Shown: positions 1 to 11,643 of the stretch, piece after piece
How the letters are laid out: each line of letters opens with the position of its first letter
Position numbering within the stretch: the stretch's first letter is position 1
NCBI GenBank assembly: GCA_963971425.1
Contig: OZ020519.1
Location: forward strand, 4,108,028-4,172,027
DNA length: 64,000 nucleotides
From: Bryoerythrophyllum caledonicum
Lineage: Eukaryota > Streptophyta > Bryopsida > Pottiales > Pottiaceae
Reading direction: 5' to 3'
Notes under the pieces: model-generated
What the model was told of the DNA's origin: nothing
Databases searched by the model: none
What the model saw: only the letters and a program-made list of their open reading frames with translations
Translations under genes and position numbers: made by a program

Positions 1-54
1 TACAAGAGATGGTAATTGTCCCATATGAAGCTCCCAGTGAGGGGTACGTACTTG

Positions 55-230
55 TGGACCCCCAGCAGATGAATTTTGGCCCACCAGAGGCACCCATGGG
101 CCCACAGCAGGTGTATATGCTCCCTCCACAGGCACCCATGGAGCTAACCATGGGCCCACAGCAGATGTATGTACTTCCTCTACAGACACCCATGGAGGCA
201 CCCATGACCCTATACAGGCATCCATGACAT
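55..230. repeat. Minisatellite of about 48 bp next to the MPP alpha exon
   Basis: Three to four imperfect tandem units share GGCACCCATGG, GGGCCCACAGCAG and ATGTAC/ATGC plus CTCCCTCCACAG. The block starts where MPP homology ends. It is open in the gene's own frame (GPWVP repeats) and in the plus-strand frame from 9 to 227, as expected for a short-period repeat. I read it as intronic or inserted sequence rather than protein. Confidence 0.6.
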
Positions 231-564
231 TCCCTCCGATGGCCTCCATCTCGCGCACGAGGCGAAAGTACGACCGGTTGGCGGTGCTCTTGAACGCCAT
301 GCGCTCCAGCAGGTGCGTCGCGCCCATGCACATCGGCGTCTCGTCCTTGGACCCGGAATCGACGAAAATCCCGATGGTGGACGTCGGCCCCGCGACATTC
401 TCCGACGCGATCCGGAGCCCGTTCGGGAGCTTCGTCACCTTGGTTTGGCTCGGACTCACACTCTCCGGGAGCACCACCGCCTGCTGGATAGCGCTGGGGT
501 GAAGCTGCTGCCGCTGCACCAGCAGCTTGGCCAGGCACGCCCTCTGCACTACCGCACCCCTCAT
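225..564 (-). CDS. Mitochondrial processing peptidase alpha subunit, N-terminal exon (partial)
   Basis: Reading the minus strand from the ATG at 564 gives about 40 residues rich in Arg, Gln and Ala that suit a matrix-targeting presequence. Then follow TKVTKLPNGLRIASE, SIG-type IGIFVDSGSKDET, GATHLLERMAFKST and REMEAIGGNV. This is the start of an M16 peptidase domain. The HLLER string, in place of the HxxEH zinc site, is the mark of the alpha (non-catalytic, substrate-binding) subunit of MPP, which with the beta subunit removes presequences in the mitochondrial matrix. Homology stops after GGNV near 225, where the family continues TASASREQ. The frame stays open to the window edge but encodes an unrelated GPWVP-rich repeat, so an exon end (a weak GT follows GGN) or a rearrangement lies there. 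The rest of the gene, if intact, is outside the window. Assignment to MPP alpha is firm; the boundary is not. Confidence 0.8.
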
Positions 565-861
565 GGCTCCGCTTCAACGCTCCGACGACTCTGTGTCAAT
601 AACGGTGGCGAAACTGAAAACCTAGAAAGACGAGCAAGACGACCACTCAAGGCGCGATGGAGTCGACGGACAGATCCATTTCGTTCGCCGCTGTTTCGTT
701 GCACTCTCGTCGGACTGGAAGGAGTTAGTTGGAGGATGGACGGAAGGATGGATCAGTAGAAGGTGGATGAAGTTATGGTGACGGATGGATGAAAGATTTA
801 TGTAAGGATTCGGCGATACGTTCGTCGGCTTCATGTTTTATTAAACTTCAAGTGAGTTGCT
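565..861. promoter_or_regulatory. 5' flank / 5' UTR of the MPP alpha gene
   Basis: This is the upstream side of the minus-strand MPP alpha start codon. It is moderately GC-rich near the gene and shows GGATGGA-type short repeats at 733-790. No TATA box or other element could be assigned with confidence. Confidence 0.3.
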
Positions 862-865
862 TTAA

Positions 866-1152
866 CCCTTTAACGACGAAGGAACAAAATGTGGTCAATG
901 AGACCAATTTTTCAGGAGCCACATCTAATTAAATTGTTGGATTGATTGCACTTGTCGGAGTGGTTGTGAGCAATGCTCTCTTCCATGTAACCCATCTTTC
1001 TGATCCAGAATTGGTTAAGGTAATAACGAACTACAATGATTTCTGTAAAAAAAGTAAACATTGAATTGTATTCTTTGTGTAGATTCTGTCGTGCAGAATC
1101 TATTGAATCATAATAATTTCAGGGCGGCGTGCAAGGCTTTGGTGTTAAAGGG
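866..1152. mobile_element. piggyBac-like MITE
   Basis: A 287-bp segment begins CCCTTTAACGAC and ends GGTGTTAAAGGG. The ends are inverted copies of each other over CCCTTTAAC. Both sides are flanked by TTAA (862-865 and 1,153-1,156). TTAA target duplication plus CCC-starting termini is the piggyBac signature. There is no coding capacity. The short TIR leaves room for chance, and a different TTAA-targeting element is possible. Confidence 0.5.
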
Positions 1153-1249
1153 TTAAATGTTGTGGAAGGGCCATACTGTACATCAATGGGAAGAAGAAAA
1201 TTATCTTTACAACATGGGATGGATTTTACATTCTCTAAGACGAGGTTTT

Positions 1250-1480
1250 GTTCTCTAGTACCATACATCTTGGTCGGGGTCGTACATAAATAATTCAAAA
1301 TGGAGGCTCTCCAAAAAAATTGGAAAATATAAGGGATTTGTCTAAGGTCATATCCAGGTATTATCTAGGCAATACTCATGTAACACCTAGGTGGTATCTG
1401 CTAACATGTGGATTGGAAAAAATAATTAATTCAACATGTGTCCGAACCCGACCGATGCGTACGGTAGTTGAGGTGTTGTT
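1250..1480 (+). repeat. Dispersed repeat family R2, copy 1
   Basis: Shares an ordered set of blocks with 10,605-10,885: GTACATAAATAATTCAAAA, a TCCAAAA...GGAAA block, GGGATTTGTCTAAG / GAGATTTGGCTAGG, a run of GGTATTATC/GATACCTATG-like words, and CGTACGGTA near the end. The copies are diverged, so this is an old interspersed repeat of unknown class. Confidence 0.5.
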
Positions 1481-2009
1481 CTTTTGCTATTGAGGTGTGA
1501 AGTCATGATGTGATTCAATGATAGTCAAGTTGTGTTGCCAATGCTTCCATGATTGTGGAGTCATTGTGGCTTTGTGATTATTGTACTTCCTGGATGGAAT
1601 TGAGCTATTAACCCATACACGACCAAGTTTGTCTTCTCAAGGGACAATTTATTTTACTTTGACTACAATTATTTTTCAATCCATATGGTCAAATTTCACA
1701 AAAGTTTTACCACATCATCTCATATAAGATCCTACAGTTACATTCTTAAAAAGTTCATCTTGGCAGTTGTGGTCAAATGGAGTAGAGATTCTTTTAAAAT
1801 GCCTTGGTCCTTTAGAGGTTAAACACTGTAACTCTCAAATGTCCAAGGCATTTTCCATCAAGAAACATTCCAAAATTGCGATTATCAAAAAGTGGCAAGA
1901 AAATCTAATTTTGAAGAATTTTTTTGAACTTTTAACTATAAGATCTTAAAATATACTTGTGTATAGACTTGTAATAGTTTTTCAGGGTGCAATCCACCAC
2001 ACGGATATG
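1481..2009. other. Intergenic, no gene seen
   Basis: AT-rich sequence with only short, low-complexity reading frames (for example 1,767-1,949). No RNA gene, TIR or tandem structure was recognised. Confidence 0.5.
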
Positions 2010-2255
2010 AGAATTATAGCATTTGAAGTCAAGAAATTGGTTCATTTTCTTTCCTACGTTGAGTGAATCCGTGGACTTTGGCTTCACTTAGAGTCTAATT
2101 TTTGCACTATACAAGGTCTAAATCCTTTATCATTGTGTTAAGCATGATGTTGATTCCTTACGAACCAATTTTTAGAGGTAGAAAAAGGGTGCAGCATATT
2201 CAAAACAAGTCATTGTGCAAGGAGTAGAAGTTCAAAAATTGCCAATTCATGATTT
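2010..2255 (+). repeat. Dispersed repeat family R1, copy 1
   Basis: Contains the family's ordered landmarks: GCATTTGAAGTCAAGAAA, TTCATTTTCTTTCC, GACTTTGGCTTCACTTAG, ATTTTTGCACTATACAAGG, TTTTTAGAGGTA and GCAGCATATTCAAAACAA. The same order recurs at 28,962-29,278, 50,640-50,885, 53,190-53,450 and, inverted, at 32,640-32,905. No coding capacity; class unknown. Confidence 0.55.
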
Positions 2256-2689
2256 ACACTTTTTTGGACTTAATTTGTTTAAAGATGATATCCAAACAAT
2301 TTAAACAAAGGTATTTACTACACAATGTAGTCCAAAAAAAGTAAAAAGACAATGTTTTTAACACTAAATACAAGAATTTTCTTGGCATCTTTAGAGAAAG
2401 TAATATGCTATATATATACATGGAAAACCTCGTCTAGGAGTAGTGGTGTGTAGAACAGAGTAGCTCTGTATTTCTTGGTGAGGGACTCAAGTGTTAGAAG
2501 TAACAACACACATAAGGCACAATGGAGCGGCTGGAATCCCTGTGTCAATGTCTTGCTGCCGATTAGTACTCACATGCATGTTTTTTTGGAATAGAGAGTG
2601 CAGATCCAGATCTCAACAATACTACACAAGATTGTAGACGATAACAATTTAGACGGCACCAGCGCACGGCGATCTTTCTAGCTGTAGGT

Positions 2690-3840
2690 GGAAAAGCTAA
2701 CATCAACACAACACGACAACCCTCAACCACGTGCTATAGAGGAAATCAAGAATCTCGACAAAATCAACAACGCTTGTCAAGACCATGTACAAGAGCGACT
2801 CATAGCTATAAACTCAGCAAACGCCAAGCCCAAAAGAACAACACCAACAAAACCAAGCCTGACCCATGTATAGAAGACAACGCTGGGAAGACGGACAACT
2901 TGGACATCACAAGAGACAACAACTAGACATAATTCTTGCAACAAGGGACGTATAATACAAATTTGGCGTGACACACCCTTAGTCTTAGAAGCGCCAAAGA
3001 CCGCACCAACAACTAGCAACTCAAGAGACTTGGTAACCAAAACAACAATTCACTATTCAGCACCACCTCATCTCAAAATGAGCACAAAAATGCAACTCAA
3101 TCGACAACACATTTACATCAATATAGACTCAACTACAGGTGAAGGTACAACCACAACAACAACACAACCAAGTCATTAGACTCGATGTCACGACGATGAG
3201 AAATCATCGAAGAACATACGACAGCAACAATGACAAACGAAGTCCACAAATCAACCGAGATAGAAGCAGCAGAGGAAGGCATTACTATCTTATTGGCAAC
3301 AGACATCACAACGGCACAAACTACGCATTTCAATAAGTAAGCCCCATATCCCTACTATTCCTTTCTCACATGCAACAAGAAGTACCGCGTGATAGATACA
3401 ACAAAGACAATGTAGAACATCCGCCAAAGTAAATACAGAATAAAAGAAGAACCCTACAATCAATACTACACCCAATGTTAGCAAAAGAGAAGAAGACATA
3501 CAGACCCGTCAAGACAACAATCTAGAACAATAGAGTCTATGGCACCACACAACTACTCGAGCAACCCAAAAGAATTGCCATGCCCACTCAACTCCACCAA
3601 GATTACCAGGATACAAGCAGCAATATGGCAGACCCATCCCAACGACACCACATACGAAAAGACATCTTAGAAGACCAAAAAAAACAAGACGGAAACGTCG
3701 CACACATCAACGACAACGTCAACAATAGACCCTCAATCAAAGTGCCAAGAGGCAACCTCAGAAAGCCCAATCCTAGCCGCCATCGCCAACAACAAAATGG
3801 AGACACAACACAAAACCTAACCACACCCACACACCCACAT
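2690..3840. other. Strand-asymmetric CA-rich block
   Basis: The plus strand is dominated by A and C (many CAACAAC and ACAACA words) and is poor in G and T over more than 1 kb. This opens several overlapping frames encoding Asn/Gln/Thr/His-rich peptides, none longer than about 100 residues and none recognisable. The same skew marks the 5' and coding parts of LINE-A, so this could be a relic of a related retroelement, but no homologous motif was found. Confidence 0.35.
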
Positions 3841-3987
3841 TGAAACAAAGGTATATATCTCCACTTGCAAAATTCAAGAAACCTCTCTTCTTGTCCTTTG
3901 GTACAACTCTCCATGTATCATATGCTACATTTTTCCAGTTGCAAAACGCACGTCCACACCAACTGGCACTACAAGCAACGCAAATCA

Positions 3988-4124
3988 TCTTCTTCATCTT
4001 CTTCATCTTCTTCATCTTCTTCATCTTCTTCATCTTCATCTTCTTCATCTTCATCTTCTTCATCTTCTTCATCTTCATCTTCTTCATCTTCTTCATCTTC
4101 TTCATCTTCTTCATCTTCTTCATC
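3988..4124. repeat. (TTCATC)n microsatellite
   Basis: About 135 bp made of TCTTCATCT/TTCATC units with few interruptions. It opens poly-Ser, Phe-Ile and (on minus) Met-Lys frames that are artefacts of the repeat. Confidence 0.95.
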
Positions 4125-4296
4125 TGTTGTTGAACCCTAATCCGGGTTTATGTTCCTACACGGAATTCACTCACAAATAGTGCGTCATCTGTGCTCCAGA
4201 GTCTGTGATGTAGGTAACCACAAGAGATCTTCTCCACAGCACGCTCAAAACTGCCAACTTTGCCCCAAATTGTTGTCTCAAAGCTTATGTGGAGGC

Positions 4297-4436
4297 TGAT
4301 TCGGTTCCTGTACTCTTTCCCTAAAACTTGGACTCACAACTAGGTGAGTGATGTGTCATCTGTTGAGCCCTGATTCGGTTCCTGTACTCTTTCCCTAGAA
4401 CTTGGACTCACGAATAGGTGAGTGATGTGTCGTCTG
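4297..4436 (+). repeat. Tandem duplication, unit about 73 bp
   Basis: Two adjacent copies of a unit with GATTCGGTTCCTGTACTC, TTCCCTA.AACTTGGACTCAC and TAGGTGAGTGATGTGTC, differing at a handful of positions. No coding role is visible. Confidence 0.85.
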
Positions 4437-5398
4437 CTTCATGTGGGTAAAAGGGAAATTGGTATGAAGGAGTCGGCTGAGCTGATGGCGGTAAAAGCTT
4501 ACAACTCTAGGCGACATTGTGGCAGATTGGAGCCAGAAAGGGAGCAACATCTCCGGTCCCACGATCTCTATCCGAACGATTCGATTTTCTTTACGCCCCC
4601 GGGCAATCCACTTGGTTCTCTAATGCTGGAGTAGGCAAGTCCAGTCACACATGAGATTCCATGTTGATGAAAGGAAAGTGGATTTCAAGCCTGCAGATTC
4701 ATCGACTTGGATGTGTTGACAAATATAGTGTTGTACAGGGAAAATCATTTTCAATTAAATCCATAAGAAAGTCATAAAATGCCGTTTCAACGAATTTATG
4801 GAGAGCTTCTTTCAAGCCTAAATCGACGAGATAGTGTAGTGTACCTACAGAGAAAGATTGTAAACTCCCGACCAAAACTGGGTGGTATTCTCGTGTTCTG
4901 TTCATTGGAATCTGTTAAGAGTTGCTGCAAGTTCGATTAGTACGGTATTTTAGATCCATTAGTTTCTGACAAATGATACGACAATACAAAAGTGAGTTGA
5001 ATTTCCATATTGAAGTTGAATGGTCAATACAGAATTGGAAGTACATGCTTGAGCTGAGTTGCCATGTGACAACTGCCTTCACTTTGACGTGGCCTTGATA
5101 ACGCAATTGCTTGGCGACAAACTGAACGGATTCCAGTTGCTCAGTGACACATAGTAGCTAGGGCTGGAATTGAGCTGGCATGCCACCTCAGCTCTCCTCT
5201 TTTCATGACATTTGGCAGCCCACGTTTAATACCTTGGATTATTATTAAGCTTTTATATAGTTGTCATAAGTTACTGCAAATATGAAGGTAGAGTACGTTA
5301 GATTCCGGACCGCAAGAACAAGCACGAAATTTAAGAGATGCTGTAAAGACGCTGCCCAACATGACAAGTCAGCCAGTAAAACCTAGCTTCATACCAAA
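4437..5398. other. Intergenic, no gene seen
   Basis: Contains a 70-codon frame (4,422-4,634) with no recognisable domain and otherwise unstructured AT-rich DNA. Confidence 0.4.
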
Positions 5399-5566
5399 GG
5401 TTTCCAAAAACTACTGCAGGCTCCACGAAAACACCCAAACAATACTCCAAGCTCCATGAAAGCAACCGAACCTACTCGAAAACAACCAGAAACTACTCCA
5501 GGCTGCATGAATCAACCAGAAACTGCTCTAGGATCCATGAAAACAATCAACCTCTAGAATATTGGA
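5399..5566 (+). repeat. Degenerate tandem repeat, unit about 37 bp
   Basis: Four to five imperfect units built on AAACTACTCCAGGCTCCATG followed by AAAACAACCAG. Unit length varies slightly. It lies downstream of the maturase-like gene. Confidence 0.6.
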
Positions 5567-6382
5567 TTGCACCCAAGGGAAATGATTAATTATGAGACGT
5601 TACCAAAGCCTTGAACCTCTACATAGAGCTCAATCCGTGTCTGCTTCATGCAGCTGTTGCGGTCACAGAATGAGGACCATAAAATATACTGCTAGGCCAA
5701 CAGATTTCGAACACAGCTTATCAAACTCCACCACTTATCCACGCCGTCGATCCCCAACTGCAACGCCTTCACGCTCTTGGTTATTGCACCGTGCCGATGC
5801 ATTTCCATGCCTACTGCAGAGAACCAATACGATGTTGGACACGGCTGAAGGCACAAACCTCGCTGGCATCTTTTCAACCAAAAGTTCGGTACTTGTCTCA
5901 TTAAATGTTCTTATGCCGCAAGTTGAGCTCAAAGAGTCTTAAGAGACCTGAAGAACAACATCAATGGCATAGTCAACAATCTGCACCAGGTATGTTGATT
6001 GGAATTATCTTCCAGGAATTCTCTACACAACCAAGCCGCTAAATCGACCTACTACAATAAGCTCATAATAAAAGTGGGTAGTAGCAGATTGAATAGCCAA
6101 ACTTTTCCAAGCACGCGACAAATGACTATCCTAACCAAGAGAGGCTCCTAAAGACACCATAGAACAAGTATTTCAACCGCTTCCCTGCAATTGAAAGGAC
6201 AAAGAACAAATTTTCTCACCCTCGAAATTCCGAGTAGGTCTTCCTCAATGAAGTTGGCAAAACAACATTCTTGTCATAATCACCGTCCATTGAAACCCCT
6301 CCGAACCAGCACTGAAGGTCTTGAGCATAAACCCTCGTCTATCCAAAGCTCCCATGCAAACGTTGCCAATAGCAATTCACAT
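5567..6382. other. 3' flank of the maturase-like gene
   Basis: Non-coding as far as I can see. Frames of 65-116 codons exist (5,592-5,942 plus; 5,735-5,932 minus) but show no family motif. No polyadenylation signal could be assigned with confidence. Confidence 0.35.
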
Positions 6383-8393
6383 CTATATGACGATGTTCAT
6401 ATCCAGGTCATCAATGAAGACCATGCCTATATGCAAGTCGTCATGATGTCTCACACACAAGGGAATGTGCTTCTTATTCAAAGCATTTTGCACGACCTTG
6501 ATTCCCTCCAGAATCTGCAGCTCTCTGCTTGACCGCACCTTGTGCCGCCCACCCGCCTTCTCAATCTGCCTCATATGGTGCATCTCAACATGCCGCTCCT
6601 GACACCCCTTCACAGCGCACTTCTCCGCCAGCAGCCTCTTCCTCACAAGCCTCGCAAATAACATGTCAATGAGCTCCCCAGGCGGAGTGGGGTCCAAATC
6701 CACAATAAACTTCTTCTTGTACTCGCTGATCTCCGTGGGAGTCAGATAAGCAGAGACCGTCTTCCAATCCTTGGAAATCACCAGGCTCTTGGTGTGCTTA
6801 GCAATGATCTTACTAGAGCTCGACTTGTGCTTCTTTGCAAGCGTGTAGATAGCTGACCAACGGAGAAGGTAGTTCACAATGGCGCGCACTTTACTAAGGT
6901 TGTCGCAGTAGGCATAGTACCTTAAGAGACCTATTCCTATGTTGCGGTACCAGGCGACAATGCGATGGTCTTCTTGGCTGGCGACTTGATCGATTGGCAA
7001 TGGTCTCACTTTCTCATCCATGAACCCCTTCTTCTGCAGGAGTTCGTACAGGAGCTTCACTGGGGCTTCTAAGGCAACAGGGGCTTCGAATGGTCTCACC
7101 ATACGATGGTCCTCCCTCAGATTCTCATCATCTTCTTTGTGGCGGAAATCGTCCTGCACACAAGAAAAGATGGATTTCGTTGATCCTCTTTGTTCTACAG
7201 GAAACAAAAGGCAGCATTTAATGCTTAACATTCGTCAACCTTCATGTCCTACACAACAGAAAAGGTAGAATTTAAATGCTTACCATTCATTAACCCTTTC
7301 TGTTCAACAACTATACATCACATCAAATCACAACATACTAGGCTAGTAACCCTGCATAATTGCAATTTAACAGTTAAAATCCTATTATACAAAGCATCTA
7401 TTATACTCTACATCGTATCCTATTTTCTCACAATGTTTTAAAAAAATCAAATTATTTATGAGTTTTTGGTGTTCACATTTAGAAAATGCATTGCAAAATC
7501 AAGATTAAGAACTTATATGTATCCAGATTCCCACAACACCAAATAAGTACTACTCTACTTCAAGTTTCATCTCCTTTAGACACTACATCCTTAGGTTGAC
7601 GTTCTAGAGTTTCTAAATGTACCAAATAGTACAATTGAAATCAAATCTCTGTCCTCGTCAATAAGTCGCACAGATAGAAATTTGAAGAGTGAATCGCAAC
7701 CAAAAATACCATAAAATAGCCACGTAAGAAATCTGAAATAATTACTAAGAAACTACTTGTTGATCTCCTCATCCAATTAGCCTAATCTAAACGCCATTCC
7801 AGCTCTTAAACACCAAAACCAGACAGTCACACGCAAACATCCGGATCACACATCCCTCCGCGTGCGATCCACCAATTACTCCCAAAACAAACTCCAACTC
7901 GACCAAACACATCACACAAAACTGGATAACTCGAATAAAAGCACAACATTCGTTCACGGCAGCTCAAAACATCATCCACAATTCTCCTCACATTCTCTGA
8001 AACACAATTCCAGCTCTCAAACAAAACTGATGCATCTCACAATCCAATCACATGTCCTCCTCCTCTTCAACGGGGCAAAGCGCCACAATTCACTCGGTAA
8101 AAAGCAAACTCTACCAAATACAACGCACAGAGCTAGAATAATATTAAAAAAACAACAATATTTCTTCACAGAAACTCGAAACATCCTCCAAATTATCCAA
8201 ATCAACACATTCCAGCTCTCCAAGCACCAGAGCCCGGAGAAATCACCTCGTGCTCGACGGGCGCGGCCGCCTTGGCATGCATGGCAAGCGGCATAGCCAC
8301 GGCAGGCGCAGCGCGTAGAGGAGGCAGCGCGTGCGAGGCGGCGAATCGCAGGGAGGAGCACAGTCCTGCCAGCCGCTGGAACCCTAGCGCCAT
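6383..8393 (-). CDS. RT-less group II intron maturase-like protein (domain X + HNH-like), probably mitochondrial
   Basis: Exon 1 (8,393-8,247) encodes 49 residues starting MALGFQRLAGLCSSLRF. The stretch is rich in Ala, Arg and Leu with no acidic residue in the first 40, typical of a mitochondrial presequence. It ends at GAG before a GTGATT donor. Exon 2 (7,153-6,383) starts at GAC after a TGTGCAG acceptor. Both junctions are phase 0, so the join is open and gives 305 residues. Residues about 95-200 match maturase domain X (VAWYRNIGIGLLRYYAYC, NYLLRWSAIYTLAKKHK). Residues 228-290 resemble the HNH/En domain (C228, C233, EMHHMRQ, ALNKKHIPLC, LHIG), with one expected Cys replaced. Nuclear maturases of plants assist splicing of mitochondrial group II introns and normally carry a reverse-transcriptase domain before X; none is seen here. 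A missed upstream exon is the main alternative. The 1,093-bp intron carries a tandem repeat. Confidence 0.7.
7795..8210 (-). repeat. Diverged tandem duplication inside the maturase-like intron
   Basis: Two units of about 205-210 bp are bounded by CCAGCTCT at 7,800, 8,010 and 8,214. The second half of each unit aligns best (TTCACGGCAGCTCAAAACATC versus TTCACAGAAACTCGAAACATC, then CATTCCAGCTCT). Confidence 0.55.
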
Positions 8394-9819
8394 CGCTGCT
8401 GCAGCAACTCAGAGGCGAACACTACCCCTGCAACTCCTGAGCCGTGGAACAACAGTAGGTCTCAGAGATCAGGCGCCGGTGTCGTGGGCGCTGCAAAAGT
8501 GGCGGCGCCTCAATGGCGACTCAGGCGATGTCACTACGACAGCGTGACAAGGCGAGTCTGTCGCGGCGGGCGTCACGCATCTGCGATTGTGTCACGCGCA
8601 TCGGCTGACGGAATTAGGTGCGTGTCGTCTTTAGGTATCTCGCCCGATGGATGGAAACCCGCAGTAGGATGAAGTCGGAGGTGTGGATGAACTCCATCCT
8701 CGTCCTCAACGTCCGAGAATATGCCCTACTTGAAGATTCCTTGCAGATTCTAACTGTGCAACGCACCACATCCTGTGGAGGGCTGGGGAGGGTAGGGACA
8801 AAACCTGCCCTTATTTTTGTGTTGGAGTAGGGCCCTACTTGTTCCTAGGGGGGCTCCGCAAGGTAATTTATAAAAAAAAATCCAAAAAAATATCTAGAAT
8901 CCTAAATCGGGCAGGGCCAGAAAAACAGTCCCACTCGAGCATGTGGCTTGGTTCACCGCTCGACCAGAGTAAATAAAATGATCCAAGATTTTGTCCTCGT
9001 TCCAAATTCCAATTGTCTACGTCCTAAGAATATTTCCGGAAGACCTCAAATCAGTCCAGAATATTCCTTCAAAAATTCCACAACCTGAATTCCCCTCAAA
9101 CAATCCCATCAAGTGCCATTAGCAAAGACTCCAAGTTTGTTTTTTTTTAATAAAAAAATGAAATTTAAAACACTAATTTCCAACTATTAGTTTTCACAAC
9201 ACTTGCAAAAACTATAACTAGTAGTACCGAAGTATTCTCTCAAAGTTTCAAAACACTCTTTTAACCCAAAGTGATGAAAACGATGAAAAAAAAGAGAAAC
9301 CTTATCTCTATATTATGCACAAGACTCATGCAATTTTGGAAATTAGAAATACCCACTTTTCCTCTACTTTAGTTCTAATCTTCCCCAACTTCTCACAACA
9401 AAAGTAACAAAAACTAAAAAGAAAAAAGGCAATCTTTGTCAAGTAAGATAGTTGTAGATCCTACGTAGTCCAGCGTCACGCACTCCACCAAGGAGAAATC
9501 AACAAGTGCAAGTAGAGAAAATATACATAAGGCTTTATTAATGACAAACATCATCATTTACAAGTAAAGCATGCAACCACTACTCTCCACCTAATTCACA
9601 AAGCTTGGGACTTGACAAAGATGTCAAGCTAACGACAAGCACGAAGCTAAATACCTATCTCAAACCTCAGGCGGATGAAGTTATCCGCCAGATGAAAAGA
9701 CAACTTGGTCGCACATCCCTCATGTATACACGCAGATTAAATAACACTAATCTACAAAAGCAACTAAGATGCGGTGGGGCTCCCAACGCCACATCCTGTG
9801 ACAACTTTTTGGTTATCTA
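8394..9819. other. 5' flank of the maturase-like gene and intergenic DNA
   Basis: 8,394-8,650 is GC-rich and fits a promoter/5' UTR of the minus-strand gene. The rest is AT-rich. Plus-strand frames at 8,272-8,547, 8,618-8,830 and 9,605-9,820 have no recognisable motif and appear incidental. Confidence 0.4.
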
Positions 9820-9882
9820 AACAATGAGGTTTTAAGACCCCCCCCACCATAGTTGGGTGGATAATGGTGGTAGACACTACGC
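9820..9882 (-). mobile_element. Fragment of the tRNA-derived SINE body
   Basis: On the minus strand this matches the SINE body at about 28,022-28,085: TACCACCAT, CCACCCAACTATGGTGGGG, TCTT/TTAA AACCTC and TTGT. Both the tRNA-like head and the 3' hairpin are missing, so it is a broken internal relic. Confidence 0.7.
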
Positions 9883-10604
9883 CAATATTGGAACTTAAAC
9901 TCACGAATACCTTAAAGTACATCTTGTCCATTAGAGAACATTTGTCATTTTAGGTGGGTTCCTATTATATAACCTCAATGGGTAGAACAAATTTTTAAAA
10001 AAATTTCATGATGATGCACTTTGTATCCCAAAATTTTCTTTGAATTTTTCATTGATTGTTGACCAAATTGTATTCTAAAATTCTTGACCAATAACCTTCT
10101 TCACCATATTGTAAAGCAATCTTTAAAATATTCCTAGAGTAGAATGCAAAGTGCTTTTGAAACGATTAGAGCATGACCATCGTTGGCCTGTCACGGCAGC
10201 CTACGACCCGATCAAGGCTAGGTTGTGGAGACCCTGAGAATTGCTCCACCGCACCCGACCATTCACCTTCGGAAACAGAGAAAATAGGACATCAATGTTA
10301 CCCTCCTCCTCGCAAAATAACCGCAATTTAACTCCACAACCGCAATGATAACTTAGACACGCACCAAAGATTCTTTCATGAACATTTTGATGCCTCTTCA
10401 TCTACACACTAACCCTTTTCCATAATTCTTGTTAGACTCCCTCATTTATTTGGCAATGGAATACCTCCTTCTTTTGTTTTGACACTCCAATGACAATGAC
10501 AATTTAAAAAAGATGAAAGATTAAACAATACCATTGTAAGTTCAATTATGGTAGAGATTTCAATATTAAAAATTCAATGCTATATACAACAAACTATTTG
10601 TATA
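9883..10604. other. Intergenic, no gene seen
   Basis: AT-rich, with one 66-codon minus-strand frame (10,201-10,401) lacking any motif. Confidence 0.4.
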
Positions 10605-10885
10605 GTACCCTACGCTATGGTCAGTTTTGTACATAATTAATTCAAAATTGGGACTTGTCCAAAATTTTGGAAATTTTAAGAGATTTGGCTAGGCGATACC
10701 TATGTAATACCAAGGTGACACCCGTGCAAGATCTAGGTGATACTTGTGCAATACCTATGTGATACCTATGTGATACCTATGTGATACCTATGTGATATCC
10801 ATTGTGTCAAACCACATGTGACCAAAAAAAAATGCTTTGGCACTTGCCTAACCCAAACTGACCGTAGCATACGGTACTCAAGTTG
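10605..10885 (+). repeat. Dispersed repeat family R2, copy 2, with an 11-bp tandem array
   Basis: Second copy of the R2 family (see 1,250-1,480). Within it, 10,736-10,800 has expanded into tandem GATACCTATGT units, five or more, several of them perfect. The expansion grew from a GATACC-like word also found in copy 1. Confidence 0.6.
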
Positions 10886-11629
10886 GAAAGTGTGAAGCAA
10901 ATGAAAAGTATGATATAATATTGCAAATGCTTCAATCCAGCATGTCATTTTCAGATATCTACTGAAACCTCTATTTTTAACCTCTATATTGGCATTTTCA
11001 TGTTATATTCTACTCCATCATATACAAGAAATGTAACATACTATAGAAAATACATACATCTCTGGATTGATGACTCTTCAAGTAACATATTCTGAGAAAT
11101 GTACAGTACAACAGTTTAGCAACAAATAAATGTTCTGATTATTTACTCTTCAACTTATATATTTCACATGGAGGTAATTTCAATAGGTCCAAACAATTGT
11201 TCATGTTCAAATATCCTTGGCATATTTTATTCCTAACATTTAAGTGGAAATTATGAATTACAAATTTAATATAGACCTACGAATACATCTATGTCATGTA
11301 TCCCATGGGATTCAAGTACACCTAAAGATTAAATCATAGCTCATTTGAATGTAAACCCCTATAGGATCAAGGCATTTCAGATAAATATATACACCATTAA
11401 TCAATAATCTCTCCTTGAACTTTTTAAGAATGTAACCATGGAATCTACTTCTATACTTATATAAAATGAGGCTATAGATATGTTGTGAATTTTGACTAAA
11501 CGAATTAGATATAATAACAATCAAAGTGAAAAAACTTGTCCCTCATACAAACACTTGGTCCTCTAGGGGCTATATTACACATGAGCGTTGCATTCATTTG
11601 AGGAAGAACAATTATCTACTTTTTCCCTA
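10886..11629. other. Intergenic, no gene seen
   Basis: AT-rich sequence up to the 3' end of LINE-B. A 70-codon minus frame (11,312-11,524) has no motif. Confidence 0.4.
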
Positions 11630-11643
11630 GAAGAAGAAGAACA

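Noticed and set aside
3840-4140. Frames of 91-116 codons (poly-Ser, Phe-Ile, Met-Lys)
   Set aside because: They are translations of the TTCATC microsatellite, open in several frames at once.
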